From contig OW285190.1 of the NCBI GenBank assembly GCA_935421135.1, positions 10,302,501-10,366,500 on the forward strand: a stretch of 64,000 nucleotides of DNA. The letters are read 5' to 3'. This DNA comes from Bugulina stolonifera (lineage: Eukaryota; Bryozoa; Gymnolaemata; Cheilostomatida; Bugulidae). Every line of letters begins with the position of its first letter. Position 1 is the stretch's first letter. This document shows, piece after piece, positions 1 to 11,608 of this stretch. Position numbers and translations under genes: made by a program. Under the pieces are notes generated by a model. That model searched no databases. It saw only the letters and a list, made by a program, of their open reading frames with translations, and was not told the DNA's origin.

Positions 1-572
1 AAAGCATTAGCTTGTAGCAGTCAACCATGTGATTGAATCTGAATAGGTAACTCATGCCTCTCACCTTTGACTGAATTATTAGGCTGCCTTGACCGGTCCT
101 TTTGCTTTTGACCTTTGGGTTGGTGACAGAAGAAGTGATTTAAATTAAATTAGCATTCACCCAGCAGTTTCAGTTGTAATCCTGTCCATTTGTCACATTT
201 TATTGGAGAATTATTATTTATTCATAAATATAACTTTAAAGTAACTTTCTCATTTCGAAATTTTAGGACTGTTCTGTTGAGTTCACTTCATCTGGTGGTC
301 ATTTGCATCTACTGTGCTTCTGACTCTGACATCCATTCCAAGCCATTATAAAAGTCTTTGGTTTTTATTTACAAGCAACTGCAACTCAGTAGAATTTTTC
401 AACTTATTAGATCCTCTACCATTTGGAATCAAATCTGATTCATAAATAGTTTTGTAACTAGAATAATATTACTTAGAAATTGAAATTAAATTTCCAACTT
501 TGCTCAAACAAGTAGGAAATGATAACAAAAAGTAGAAAGTACTGCTGAAAGAATACCCCAAGGCCTTTGTTA

Positions 573-795
573 ATAATCCTTTCGTTTGGTGTGCACTAAG
601 CCCGTTATTAGTTTTAGATCTTGGGCAAGAAAAGATCACACAAAGTGGTACAATTGTACCACTTTGAGATCACATGGGCATAAAGAATTCCTTAGAAAAC
701 GATAATCCTTTCGTTTGGTGTGCACTAAGCCCGTTATTAGTTTTAGATCTTGGGCAAGAAAAGATCACATGGGCATAAAGAATTCCTTAGAAAAC
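573..795. repeat. Direct tandem duplication, one copy interrupted
   Basis: A 94 bp segment beginning ATAATCCTTTCGTTTGG is present twice in direct orientation, at 573-700 and 702-795. The copies match over their whole length, except that the first carries 34 extra bases (a 26 bp palindrome plus one copy of an 8 bp flanking repeat). No gene is visible here or in the first 570 bases of the window. Confidence 0.9.
641..666. mobile_element. 26 bp perfect palindrome with 8 bp target duplication (micro-MITE)
   Basis: The 26 bases read identically on both strands (half-site CAAAGTGGTACAA). They are flanked by AGATCACA on both sides (633-640 and 667-674). The second copy of the surrounding duplication has a single AGATCACA (762-769) and no palindrome, so it is a natural empty site. 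An 8 bp target duplication and termini starting with CA fit hAT-superfamily transposition. The element is only two terminal inverted repeats with no interior. Confidence 0.75.
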
Positions 796-922
796 TATAT
801 TTGCTAAAGCGAGAGAGGACAACTCCGCAAAAAAACGGGTTTTAAAAGTTAAATTTTAAATTGCAAAATTTATGGTCACCGGCACACTTATATCGTGGCA
901 GGTTGTTATATTCGTGATCAGC

Positions 923-3809
923 CAGTGTTCGAATTGTGGTTATACGGGAGTATACGGCGTGTACCCACCTCAATTTTGGTGGGTACACTGTCAGCAGGCG
1001 TGTACCCTCATGGTAATTGACTAGTTTTGCTGAAGACACGGCAGTTTTCGCAATCGAAATAGGTTTACTGGTTGCTGAGTGACTGCTGATCGTAAAATTT
1101 CCCTCTAATTTAGCGATCGTTTGATTGATAGCAGCGTGTTAAGTCAATCCCGAAATGTCAAAGTAAGTTTATAGTAGCTTGGACCAGCAACCTGCACACA
1201 AATAAATCCTTCTGCTTTACTAACAAAGTTAGTCATTGTATCAATGGTTTCATAGGACTTGAATATGGGTTCCACTTTCTTTAGTATTTTCAGCTTTCCG
1301 AATGCGTTTGCAGAGCCATGAAAACTTTTTGATGAGGACAGTGGCCAAACAGTTGAATCTAAAAGTTTTTTATCTCTAAACCTAAATCTCAAAAGTAATT
1401 TGTTGTACTCTACTGGAATTTGACGTTTGACTGAGTGATAAATATCGGAGATAGTTGTATTTTTCTTACTTTGCTAATAAAATATGAAATACAAAAATTA
1501 AAAATAAATATTAATTTAATATCTAATATGATCATCCATGATGTTGTATATAGCAATAACATAAATATTCGTATTTGTTAGATTATCACTAGAGAAAGAA
1601 TCTGTATTCAAAAATATAACATATACATAATAAATCAAACATTATATTAATTATGTAAAAAAATAAATAATTATTTATTATTTATAGTGATTAATTATTA
1701 TAAATAATAATAGAACTAGAAGTGAATCAATAGAATTAGATAATCAAATGCTAATCATATCATAATGATAACCATAATTATTTATATTTTCATTAATTTT
1801 TATATGAAATAAATTATTTTGATAATAATTGTTGTAACAATATGCCTGCATCAAGTAGGCCCTATAAATAAAAATATTGCTTACTGGATTGTTACAAGAA
1901 CAAAAGTCGATATTCAATAAATAAAAATGAAAATATAAAATAGAAATAAATTGTTTTTAATAGAACAGGGAATTAGATAATTGATTTATATTTAATGATC
2001 ATTATTGTATCAAATATTTAATGCAAATAATATAGCAATTGTTGTATTGTTTTATATAAAATATTTTGATCTCATGTTGATATTTTTATTCTAGAATAGG
2101 TAGGAATACTATTTGTTTTTGCACATAGTATTGAATTTCAACAGCTATAGGTGTTGCGCTACTATTGCAAACTACTTCCAAGTTTAGTAAGTGAGGCAAA
2201 GAGTGAGGTTATGACAAATTGGAATTCACAGAGAGCTAAAGAAGAATCCTGTCACTGTTTGGTCTAGATGGTACTAGTAGAAACTATGTATTTGAATTGA
2301 GCTTGGTTTCACTGGTTGACTGCAATTAAAGTAATCGTTTTGTTTGTATCCTCTATTTTTGTTGTATTGAGGTGATTCATTGCTTTCAGAAGTCCACAAA
2401 AGACCACAGGTAATGAAGTTGTATGCTGCCTATTAGTGTACTTGCATGCCGCATATTAGTGTACTTGCATGCTGTCTATTAGTGTACTTGCATGCTGCCT
2501 AGTAACCTACATGCATGATAGTTTGCCGAGTATTTTAGGTAGCTGAATAGTCTTTTTAGGCAATACTATATTTTTAGTTTACATTGAATTTACTGTCAGT
2601 ATGATTTGATATTTCTTGCTAAGGTTATATTCGGCCATGGATTTAACTTTGAGGCCAGTTTTTACTAGTTCTGCCAATTTATAAAACATTTAGCATTTTT
2701 GGAAGATGTTGTCACAAGTGGTGAGGATACTTGTAATACAGTGTTTAGTGATCCAAAGGAAGCTGGTGAGGAATTTAATTTTGCAGAAATGATACCCTGT
2801 AATAGATATTTTTCATATCTACTGCTCGCTGGTGAAGCTGTCTTTTTCTAACATTGCTGTACTGGTGTTGTGGCAATGTCTTCTGTTCACTTTTCTAGGC
2901 GATTAGGCACTGTAGAGACCATTGGTTCAAACCCCAGTCAGGGCCTGGTGTTTTCATGGATTTGATGCAAGACCTGACAGCTCCCACAGATAAATTCCTT
3001 AAATTAACAAAATTATAATAATATTAGGGAAAACCCAGTGAGTAGTACATGTATATATCCTAGATAAATTGGTGAAACTCCTTTACACAGGTATGTATGT
3101 TTTATAGGCTTCAACCTTTTAACTTTTCCTTATAGCTGTTGTTCAAATAACATTACTGGTGTTATATAATAAAGTCTACAGGTAGGTTGTGACAAGGGAA
3201 ATACATGTATTTTATTGTTTAATACTTTTGTTCATTATAATTTTGTTATTAAACTTCAACTCCTTCCCTTCTCTAGTGTTGATGTCAATGTCATAGCTGT
3301 TTTGTTGAATTACTATAGTTTTCATACAGTTGCAGTTACATGCTGTTGTTGTTTGTGTCTATATACTTTTGACAAAATATAAAATTGTAAAATGTTGTAG
3401 TTCAGCATTTTGTAATAAATAAAGAAGTTGTTTTCTCTTTGACTACATGTACTTTTATTACAGTGAAAGAAAGATAAGGGGAGTTGTCGTGTTTTAAATA
3501 GTATAGATCTATTCATTCTTACAATCAATGCAGCAGTAATACAAAATTGAAGGACACAAAGCACACTCAGTAGTTTAAAATATAAGGGATGATCTACATT
3601 GGTACCATGACTGTACTCTGTGTAATGAGGTAAAGGAGCTATCAACCCTAAGTAGAAATTGTCCTCCCTTGTTTTGTCTTGCTGAAATGGGAGAATAACT
3701 TCTAATTATGATCTGCAGCTTCTGAGTGACCAATGCACCCTTTAGGAAAGGTCCTAAGATTGCAGGTAGGAACCGTGTACCCACCTCATTTGTTCCACTT
3801 CGAACACTG
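923..3809. mobile_element. hAT-like DNA transposon, 2.9 kb, probably non-autonomous
   Basis: The left end CAGTGTTCGAA and the inverted right end TTCGAACACTG bound 2887 bp. The 8 bp direct repeat TGATCAGC lies immediately outside both ends (915-922, 3810-3817), as expected for a hAT insertion. The first ~110 bp and last ~40 bp match the ends of the short elements at 4273-4589 and 29957-30281, while the interior is unrelated to them. No transposase-length reading frame is visible. The longest minus-strand frame (1144-1392, 82 residues) is unrecognised. The interior is very AT-rich between about 1480 and 2060, and a weak tRNA B-box-like string occurs near 2930. Confidence 0.75.
2423..2508. repeat. 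Short minisatellite, ~22 bp unit
   Basis: About four imperfect copies of a unit containing TATTAGTGTACTTGCATGC lie inside the hAT-like element. Confidence 0.7.
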
Positions 3810-4272
3810 TGATCAGCACATGCTAATTTACCAAAATCAACTGTCAGCAAGTCTCAATGAATTTTTTTTACGAACCTGAAAGATAAATCTACCTTGCTAC
3901 CGGACTAGTATGCATGAGTTCAGAGATTGCCAATGGGTGGCCAATGTACATTTCTCCTAAATACTATTACAATACAATACTTTACAATTGCATGTATGTA
4001 GTTTTAGAGGAACTGTTCTTGGGATGGGATACTATAAAGATAATGAAATAACTGGTTACTATAATTGTGGGGGTGGCTAATACGATAATGGCAGTACTAA
4101 TGAGATGATAACTCCAATGAATGAAAACTACTAACCGCATCTCAAATGACAGCATTGGCATAAACAAATGAGCGTTGTTGAAATATGTTGGAAACCTCTT
4201 AGCATTAAAACTGCCGACCTCCACAGCCTAGCACGATTACTCCGACATTAGGCACGAATGTGTATAGATCGA

Positions 4273-4589
4273 ACCAGTGGAACAAATGAGGTGGGTAAAC
4301 GGTGCATGCAATCTTACAGATTAGTATTGTATAGCTATCCACTTAATCTTATCGTAGCTAAGAAATTAGTGGATTATCAATATGAAAAAACTTATGCTCT
4401 AGTGAGATTCGAACTCAAGACCCTATGAATGATGCTCAAGCACTACACCACTACTGCACTATCAGGTCCACAGAGACTGTATGAGGAAAACTAGCTATTA
4501 AAATGAAGGTACACGCCTGCTGACCGCATAACCACTAGAATTGAGGTGGGTACACACCTTATACTGACGTATAACCATGCTTTAAACAC
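4273..4589 (-). mobile_element. Short hAT-family element carrying a tRNA-like module
   Basis: A 317 bp element in reverse orientation, flanked by the 8 bp repeat TAGATCGA (4265-4272, 4590-4597). It matches the element at 29957-30281 along its length; its extreme ends are eroded. Read on the minus strand, its middle contains an A-box-like stretch and the B-box-like GAGTTCGAATCTC, so it combines hAT-type ends with a tRNA-derived promoter-like core. It ends about 20 bp from the exon donor at 4618. Confidence 0.65.
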
Positions 4590-4617
4590 TAGATCGACTA
4601 AATGAGGCCTAACTCAC

Positions 4618-6597
4618 GATTTTCTGGTGCCCCAATCAAAATGACACCTCTTGGCTTGTTATTTCCAGTTACGTCTTGAAGAATCTGAGACCACAAGGAG
4701 GCTCCTGAATGTTCAACATACTCATCTACACAAATCAAATTCTTCTTAAGTTCATCCTCAAGTAACTCTTTCAACTCTTTACTGTGGGGGTCAGTTCGAT
4801 AGATAACTGTGGTATAGTCCCAGTTGAGCTCAACGGCCAACTCTGCTATCGCCTGTCCACAAAGAGATCTAGAACTTAATTTTTTAAATATTAATATTAT
4901 ACATGTATCTTCACGAATAATTTAGTGCTTTGGTTCAACAAATTTTCCATGAATTAATATTAACCTTTGAGAACATGCTGTTATAACTTGAGTAAATAAT
5001 ATACATTACAAGTGTCAAGTACACAGTTGCCAGCTGAGACTTTCTATCTATTTCTACTGGGTCTTCAACATGCACTTTGAAGTATTTTTCATCTTGCATA
5101 CATCAAGGGGTGCAATCCCTGTGTAAGTTGTCCTTGATTGTTGGTACATGTGAGGCTCAGCTATGAATCCAGCTTACATGTACATTGTACAGATATTGTG
5201 CGTCTACTTGCATACCTGTATGATTATATCACCATGCAATTTCAATTCTTATTCAATTGTCATACCTCTGCACGTTGAACCACATTGTTTCCCACGACAA
5301 AATTGTGCGATGTAGTTTGGATCGAATGCTGTTCTCCAATGTTGAATATGGGTATAGGGGTGCTTGTCTCTGGAAGTGCTAATTCTATGCCCATGGGATT
5401 CACAATACCTACACACATGTAGATTATGGTGACACACAAATATATCACAAGTATATGTACATATACGGGTACATGTATATTAATAATATACATGTATTTG
5501 TACTCATATACAGTGGGTGTTCACAAGGTGCTGTTGTACTCATACTGTACATACTTATAAAGGCACATTTTTACACATACTGTACGTATCTAAAAGGGTA
5601 CTGTTGTACACATACACTGTACGTACGCTACATATAAGGGTGCTGTTGTACACATGCTGTACACATCCTGTACACATACTGTACGCATATTGTACACATA
5701 CTGTACACATATTGTACACATACTGTACACATATTGTACACATACTGTGCGTACCTATAAGGGTGCTGTTAGGAGGCTCATAGTTTTCTTGACAAATCCC
5801 AACTTTTGGTGTCTGCTGAGAAATCTCAGCCATAATATGTAGTTTAGTAGCTTCAACATCCTGACAGGTCGGTATGACTTGTAACCCTGTAAACATGTAG
5901 TTGTTGGACTAGAGGTAGTGTTGTGTATTGGGTTGGGGTGTTACTATATTATAATGTATGTTGTGGAGAAGACCTCTCATTCAGCTGAAATTTCAATAGG
6001 AACCTGGCTATGCTGAATACATGCAACATACAAACTAGAATTTCAATGCTTCAATCTAATGCAGCGTAAGATGAAACCATAGATATAATAGAAACATTTA
6101 ATATAAATGTTTATATTATATCTATGGATGAAACTTTCTAATGGTAATGGGTTGCGTATAATGTAGTGGTAGTACAGTGACTCATTCACATTATGCAAAG
6201 TACAGGATTAGCATACTACTTCATTCACTCCCAACTTGGACAACAAACTATTCGAACTTGGTAAGCCTATCACCTGCTGCCGTGGTACATGTATGTGGGC
6301 CTCTTTCCCATCAGTTTGAGTAATTGACCGAGCAAATAATATAAAAAAGACTAGCTAACAATATAAATTATTGTTAGCTAGTCTTACATGTATATATACT
6401 GTAGATGTACGATGTATATACATGTACATACGTATATGTAGCAGCCTACTTTTAAACAGACTAACCAAAAGTAATGGAGGTTGATTCCGTATTTAAAGAT
6501 TCCACGACGCTTTTGGCAAGTTTGACGAACTCGGAATTGTTCCCCCCTGAGCAGTCACTACCTTCGTCACTGATTACAATGAAATGAGCATCTGAAC
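4618..6597 (-). CDS. Venus-flytrap receptor paralogue alpha (partial: four VFT1 exons)
   Basis: Four minus-strand exons at 6466-6597, 5755-5886, 5266-5408 and 4618-4852 have consistent splice phases (1, 1, 0, 1) and an open frame. They encode the N-terminal lobe and part of the second lobe of an ANF-receptor/Venus-flytrap domain. They align exon by exon with exons 2-5 of the complete receptor at 11609-24383; the last exon shares patterns such as ELNWDYTTV against ELNCDYTTV. No signal-peptide exon was found upstream. The last exon ends in a good donor (GTGAGT), but no matching exon 6 lies between it and the window start, where over 3 kb is transposon. The gene may continue beyond the left edge or be truncated. 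Family assignment is fairly sure; whether it is functional is not known. Confidence 0.7.
5490..5754. repeat. Minisatellite derived from an exon edge and its donor site
   Basis: Next to the exon ending at 5755, the intron holds several degenerate copies of the exon's last bases plus donor (near 5515, 5545, 5590 and 5630, each reading roughly AARGGTRCTGTT on the plus strand), followed by a TGTACACATAC array (5640-5750). Several extra copies keep a GT at the donor position. Confidence 0.65.
6077..6127. repeat. Inverted repeat, 24 bp arms
   Basis: Arms starting CCATAGATATAATA are separated by 3 bases with one mismatch. A second hairpin with 17 bp perfect arms (AAGACTAGCTAACAATA) lies at 6347-6385. 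Both are upstream of exons of receptor alpha. Nothing else is recognisable in 5900-6460. Confidence 0.7.
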
Positions 6598-7544
6598 CTG
6601 AAAAATAAATGAAAAGTATGGGTGGATATGAATATATTAGTTTCACATAGTATAGAAACCGGCCAATGATAGGGCACGCAAAATATGCCATGTGCATGTA
6701 AGTTATGGTCTGTGCTAGTCACAAATACTGCTTGTTAGTGAACTGTTGACTAGTATCTCTACATGACATAATTGACTTACTGAATTGCATGTGTTCTGCT
6801 GTAGATACCGAAGTCATACTTAGTTACTAGTAATTAAAAGTTTTGTGCTTCTTGAGTTTGTTTTTGCCGATGTTTGCATACTACTTTAACTGCATGTATT
6901 AAGGGCCAGAAGCCGATGTGTATTAATTAATAGTATTAATTTACAAGAGTCGGTTTTACATACACACATCATAATCCTCCATCCGATCTTGGAAGGGCCG
7001 AACTTTCATGTCAAACCCAGTGGGTGTTTTTATATGCCTTAGCTGTACCTCCTGATGATGCCTTGGGTCTGAGGTTTATTGTGGAATAAACAATTAATTG
7101 GGCATCAACTGTAGGCAATGACCCAGCACTTCCTCAGAAAATGAGGAACCTGCACAGGTACTGTACTTTTTTCTGTTCACCTCAGTTGGAGTTTGGATTA
7201 CAATACAGATACTTCTATCTTCTTATATACTCTGAATTCTTGATAGAAATTTATAGGACTATCTAGGAATTTCCCAGCCTAGTTCCTTGTGAAACTGACC
7301 GTACCAAGAATGACTTATACAAGCACAGTCTTGGCCCTATGTAATATAACAATAATAAGAATAATAATAATAATATAGCAGACTCTAGTTATCGAGCATG
7401 TCGGTGGTATTTTTTTATGTACCACAGCTCAGGTGTGATTTTTTTTTATAGTAGTGCGTGAGCTCACCAAGTTCTCACCACCACTCTTCAGTCACTTCCT
7501 GTTAAGAACCCAGCATAAAGCATTGTGCTACAAGGCTGGAACAG

Positions 7545-7795
7545 ACAGTGCTGGTGCTGCCAGTTTCACCTGCCCCGCCATGGTGTGGCTGCTCTTGTTT
7601 CGAAGAGGGCAGAGGTAGATCTTTATCCTGCATGCAGATGAAATACACACAGGGGACCTCCATTATTTTAGGTCCTGATCCGCAGAGACTGAGTGGTCAG
7701 CCTAAGCCTGAAAAGCTTGTCACTGCTGGGAATCGGACCCAGGCTGTCTGGACTAGAGGCAAGCATCTTAACCACTAGGCCATACCGACTGACTA
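7545..7795 (-). repeat. tRNA-derived SINE-like element
   Basis: On the minus strand the right part reads as a tRNA-like head: A-box-like GGCCTAGTGGTTAAGATGC and B-box-like GGGTCCGATTCCC at a tRNA-like distance. The ends do not pair as an acceptor stem, so it is not a tRNA gene. The body is richer in G and C than its surroundings. Confidence 0.6.
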
Positions 7796-7854
7796 TGTAT
7801 ACCGACTGGCCCTATGTATGCCACATTAATTACATGATGCGAATGCATTGGACT

Positions 7855-7985
7855 TGTTGGTCAGTTTTATAAGTTGTATTCTGAGGTCTCTATTGGTAAT
7901 CTAGCGTCAGTCAGGTCAGCCCTAGGGCAGCGCATGTGGTGTATTGGCCTGTGTGCTACTCGCAGGCAAATGTTGCAACATAACT
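7855..7985. repeat. Dispersed repeat (second copy at 18393-18535)
   Basis: This ~130 bp stretch and 18393-18535 share ordered blocks, including GTCTCTATTGG, CAGGTC and CTGTGTGCTAC, in the same orientation. Family unknown. The second copy lies in an intron of the central receptor gene. Confidence 0.55.
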
Positions 7986-10900
7986 GCACTTGTTACCAAA
8001 AAACTGTTACCAGATTCTTGTAAATAGCTGCAGATCTTTGAGCCAATATACATGTAAGTGACTTTTAGGGACTAAAGAGGACTAAAAAGGACTAGTTGTA
8101 GCATCATTTAGTTAATTAACAACACTATATTGTGTAAACCTAGCTGTTAGGCATGATCTGTGCATAAGGAAAAAATTGGCTTAGTGTACTAGCCTGTGCT
8201 AACCTGCTTGGGCCAGTAGTAATAATGTTACTGTACCTGCAACTTTTTACAACAGACACCCGGCCTAAAACTATGAACAAGTTAGAACATTTGGCAGGAT
8301 ATTTTTGGTTTGGGCTAGATTCTAGAAGTTTGATTTTATATTTCACTTGCATCCTCTGTGTAGGTAGGCCTATGTGGCTCATTGTAATTGACGTAAGAGC
8401 ATATGAAGTCTCAAGCAGGTATTGCTGAATTGGCCCCTTTCCAAAAGGAAAGTAGTCATACTGAAAAGGAAAAGTTAAGCTTGATTTACAGATGACAAAG
8501 GAAAGAAATTTACAAAATATTTTCCTCTCAATGGCATACACTGTACATGATACAATAGCTAAAAAACTCCACAGTGTACTAAAAGAGGAATGCAGCTATT
8601 AACCAACTGCCTAATCACAACATCATAATAATTATATAATTAGATACAGTGCATTACACTGACTGAAATGCTTTACTATGAGTGTTTTTGTGACCTGTTG
8701 GGTTGGGCTAGCTTGCTACCTTGCGGCTTTCAACTTGATGCTGACCTGCTTAGCTTGGGCCTGAACTCTTTCTCTCAAAACTGTACTTTCCTATTTAAAA
8801 CTTATGCGAGAAGCATCAAACTCGGGTCAGTGTCTTCGCTACGTCTGCTCTTTAAAAATCATTGACCAAGTCAAAGTTTGGTCAAAACAGTGGCTTTTAA
8901 AACCTACTTTCTACACCGAATTACATGTATGCACTTGCACACTGGAGATAGTGGATATATTCAAATAACTCGCACCTCCATGTAGATATCATTAAAATGT
9001 AACTCCCAAATGCTCTTTCTAGTGTTTTGATTCCATGAAAAAATTACAAAACAATGAATATATTGACTTGTCATTATTTGGCATGCGGATGTTGCCGTTA
9101 TCATGTTATCATGTAAAGCAGCAGCAGCTACTATACATAATATTATTGTAGATTGTGTAGGTTATACTAGAGAAAGTAGAATCAGCGGTTCACTAAAATT
9201 TTGTGTGTACATTTAATACTTTCAGTCACCTGAACTATAAGAATGTTAGCCTTAGGATTCATATGTACAGTAATTCACTAAGTGAGAGTTCAGACTAAAT
9301 CTACAAACCTATTAGCGTTCTGATCACTCCAAAATAGGATCATAGGCTTAAATGTAGCTCTAGCCAGCATAGTAAACACATTATTATTACCAACTGTGTT
9401 ACATTGTAGGTAAAGCGGTGTTCACACTATGTCGGAAATAAACTGAATAACAGGTTATACCTGATACAGTACACTATTGTACATAATATGGTGTACATGC
9501 ACAATCATGGGTAGCACACAGCCAACACACCACATACACTACGTACTGACCCAATAAAGTTTAAGACCGACAAACAACATCAGCTTTTAACAGAATCCTA
9601 AAGTATCACTTACACTTATACAACTAACCAACAGGTTCAACGTATCCTACCATGTAAATTATGTGTGCAAGCCTTGCACTGACCTCTGAACTGAAGGTAA
9701 ATTATTGCACAATTACACTAGTTGCTTTGGTACTTAGTTCCCCTAAAGAACTAGGTTAGGAGACTCCTAGGTAAGCTTCTATTAAGATTAGATATCGAGC
9801 ATATAAGAAGGTAAGGTAGAAGTTAACTTCATTGCAGTTCAAAGGTGAAAAATAACTAACTCATTGCAGAAAATGTGAGCCTTTTTCACAAAACTGGCTC
9901 CACCCAGACTCTGCCTACAAATATGCCCAATTATTTAATTTATTCAGAAGTTATCCTCAGACCCAATACATCATCAGGAGGTACAACCCAAACACCACAT
10001 AACACCCCCCCCCCCCCCCCACAGTATACAGTATGCAAATACACAAGAATAGATTAGAATTGTTTACAGTACATACATGGGATGATTGTCAGATACATTT
10101 AGGCAGTTTTTACAGAGATACACAGTGGTTCACGACAATGTAAGGAAGGCGTAGATCAGAACTATTATTTATTGGTAATAAGGTAGATGTACTTACTGTG
10201 AATGGGCGCGACCCCACAACTTTGACCTTGACCTGAACCGATAATTATACAGCATCCAGCCAGTGACAAATAAATAAAGCCTAACCTGTGTTTTATGGTA
10301 AATGCCATATTCATGGTACATTAATATTTACATGTCTTGTTTATATATGAACTTCTGTACAAGTGCCCCATACACCATTGTATGTTGTACTAAATATCTC
10401 ATTAGCTTAATGTAGTGGCCAATCTCATAGCCAATGAATTATGCAGCAACAGAAAAATATTTGTGTAAAGAAAAGTTTTTTATGTAACTTCTGTAGACCG
10501 TGAACTATTATTTGGACGAATACAAAGGAAATTTGATCCGTAGCATGCCAGTCTACAGGATTTATTATGGAAATGCAACAATTAGTATTAATATACCCCT
10601 TGTAGATAATATACATGCACACAATGTAGTTAGAGGATTAGGGAGCATTTATGGTTTATCAATAGCAATCTAATAAAATTCATTAGTACTGAAGTACACA
10701 ATAATATATAAATTGGAATAATCAATATTTTATTAATGGTATTAATGAAGAAGTTGCCTGCTCATGGCAATTTTGTAACTGAAAATGGAGCAAAATTTAG
10801 TGTTCAAGGTTTTATTTGAGAAAGTAATAAATAATACTGCTATAAACTCTCTGTTATTATAATATACGTACTCAGTTATATCATAATCATCTTGAGAAGG

Positions 10901-11608
10901 TTGATGAGTATATACAGTGCATTTGCTGTGGGTGATTACATGTCATACCAGGAAAGTGAATAATGCTGGAAATTATTTGCTCCTGTCAGGGAATTGCTTA
11001 CAGCAAACAATTCCCTGACCATTCCAACTAATATTGTAATGGCAGTAGTATTCATTGCAGTTTTAGTTGGAATTGTCTTCTATTTGTATTTGTAATCAAG
11101 TGATATTATTAAAAATATAATTGTAATAAGAACCAAAAGGGGAAATTATTTCAAACCATCTTTAGAGGTCAGTCATATGTAGGTAGAAAATAATTGCAAA
11201 TAATATGTTAAAAATAGAGATAATAGCACAGTGAAATATTTTTTTTGCGATTTTGAGATACTACAGCCATCCATAATTGGGAAATGGAATTTGTAGCGCT
11301 AGAGGTTAATGACATGAATTTCCAAAGGAGGCTCCACATCAATCTTGGTAGGTTACAAAGTGTAGTAGAACATTTGAAAAGTAATTCAAATTATTCAAAA
11401 CATTCCAAGCTTCTAGTATAGGATACGCATTGCAATTAAGAGCTTTTTCTCAAAAATATTTCATGCATTGTAATATAACTGCAGAGGTTATGTGAAATGA
11501 TGTGTTCCCTGATCAGCTAAATGAATATGTAAGGTAAAGATTGCCACAAGCACAAATATGAAATAGATAAACTTTAATTATAACTATTTCCCTCATTGTT
11601 GTTTAAAG

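Larger units (their letters stand above)
6700..11600. other. Intergenic region without a recognised gene
   Basis: Between receptor alpha and the end of the central receptor gene no coding exon could be supported. The stretch holds a tRNA-derived SINE-like block (7545-7795), a dispersed repeat (7855-7985), a run of 16 C (10005-10020) and otherwise unremarkable AT-rich sequence. Confidence 0.6.

Noticed and set aside
1144..1392. 82-residue minus-strand frame as a gene exon
   Set aside because: A possible acceptor precedes it, but there is no recognisable family and it lies inside the hAT-like element; kept only as an unknown.
7710..7795. Possible tRNA gene on the minus strand
   Set aside because: A- and B-box-like sequences are present but the acceptor ends do not pair and no cloverleaf forms; similar blocks recur at 49379 and 54295, so a SINE is preferred.
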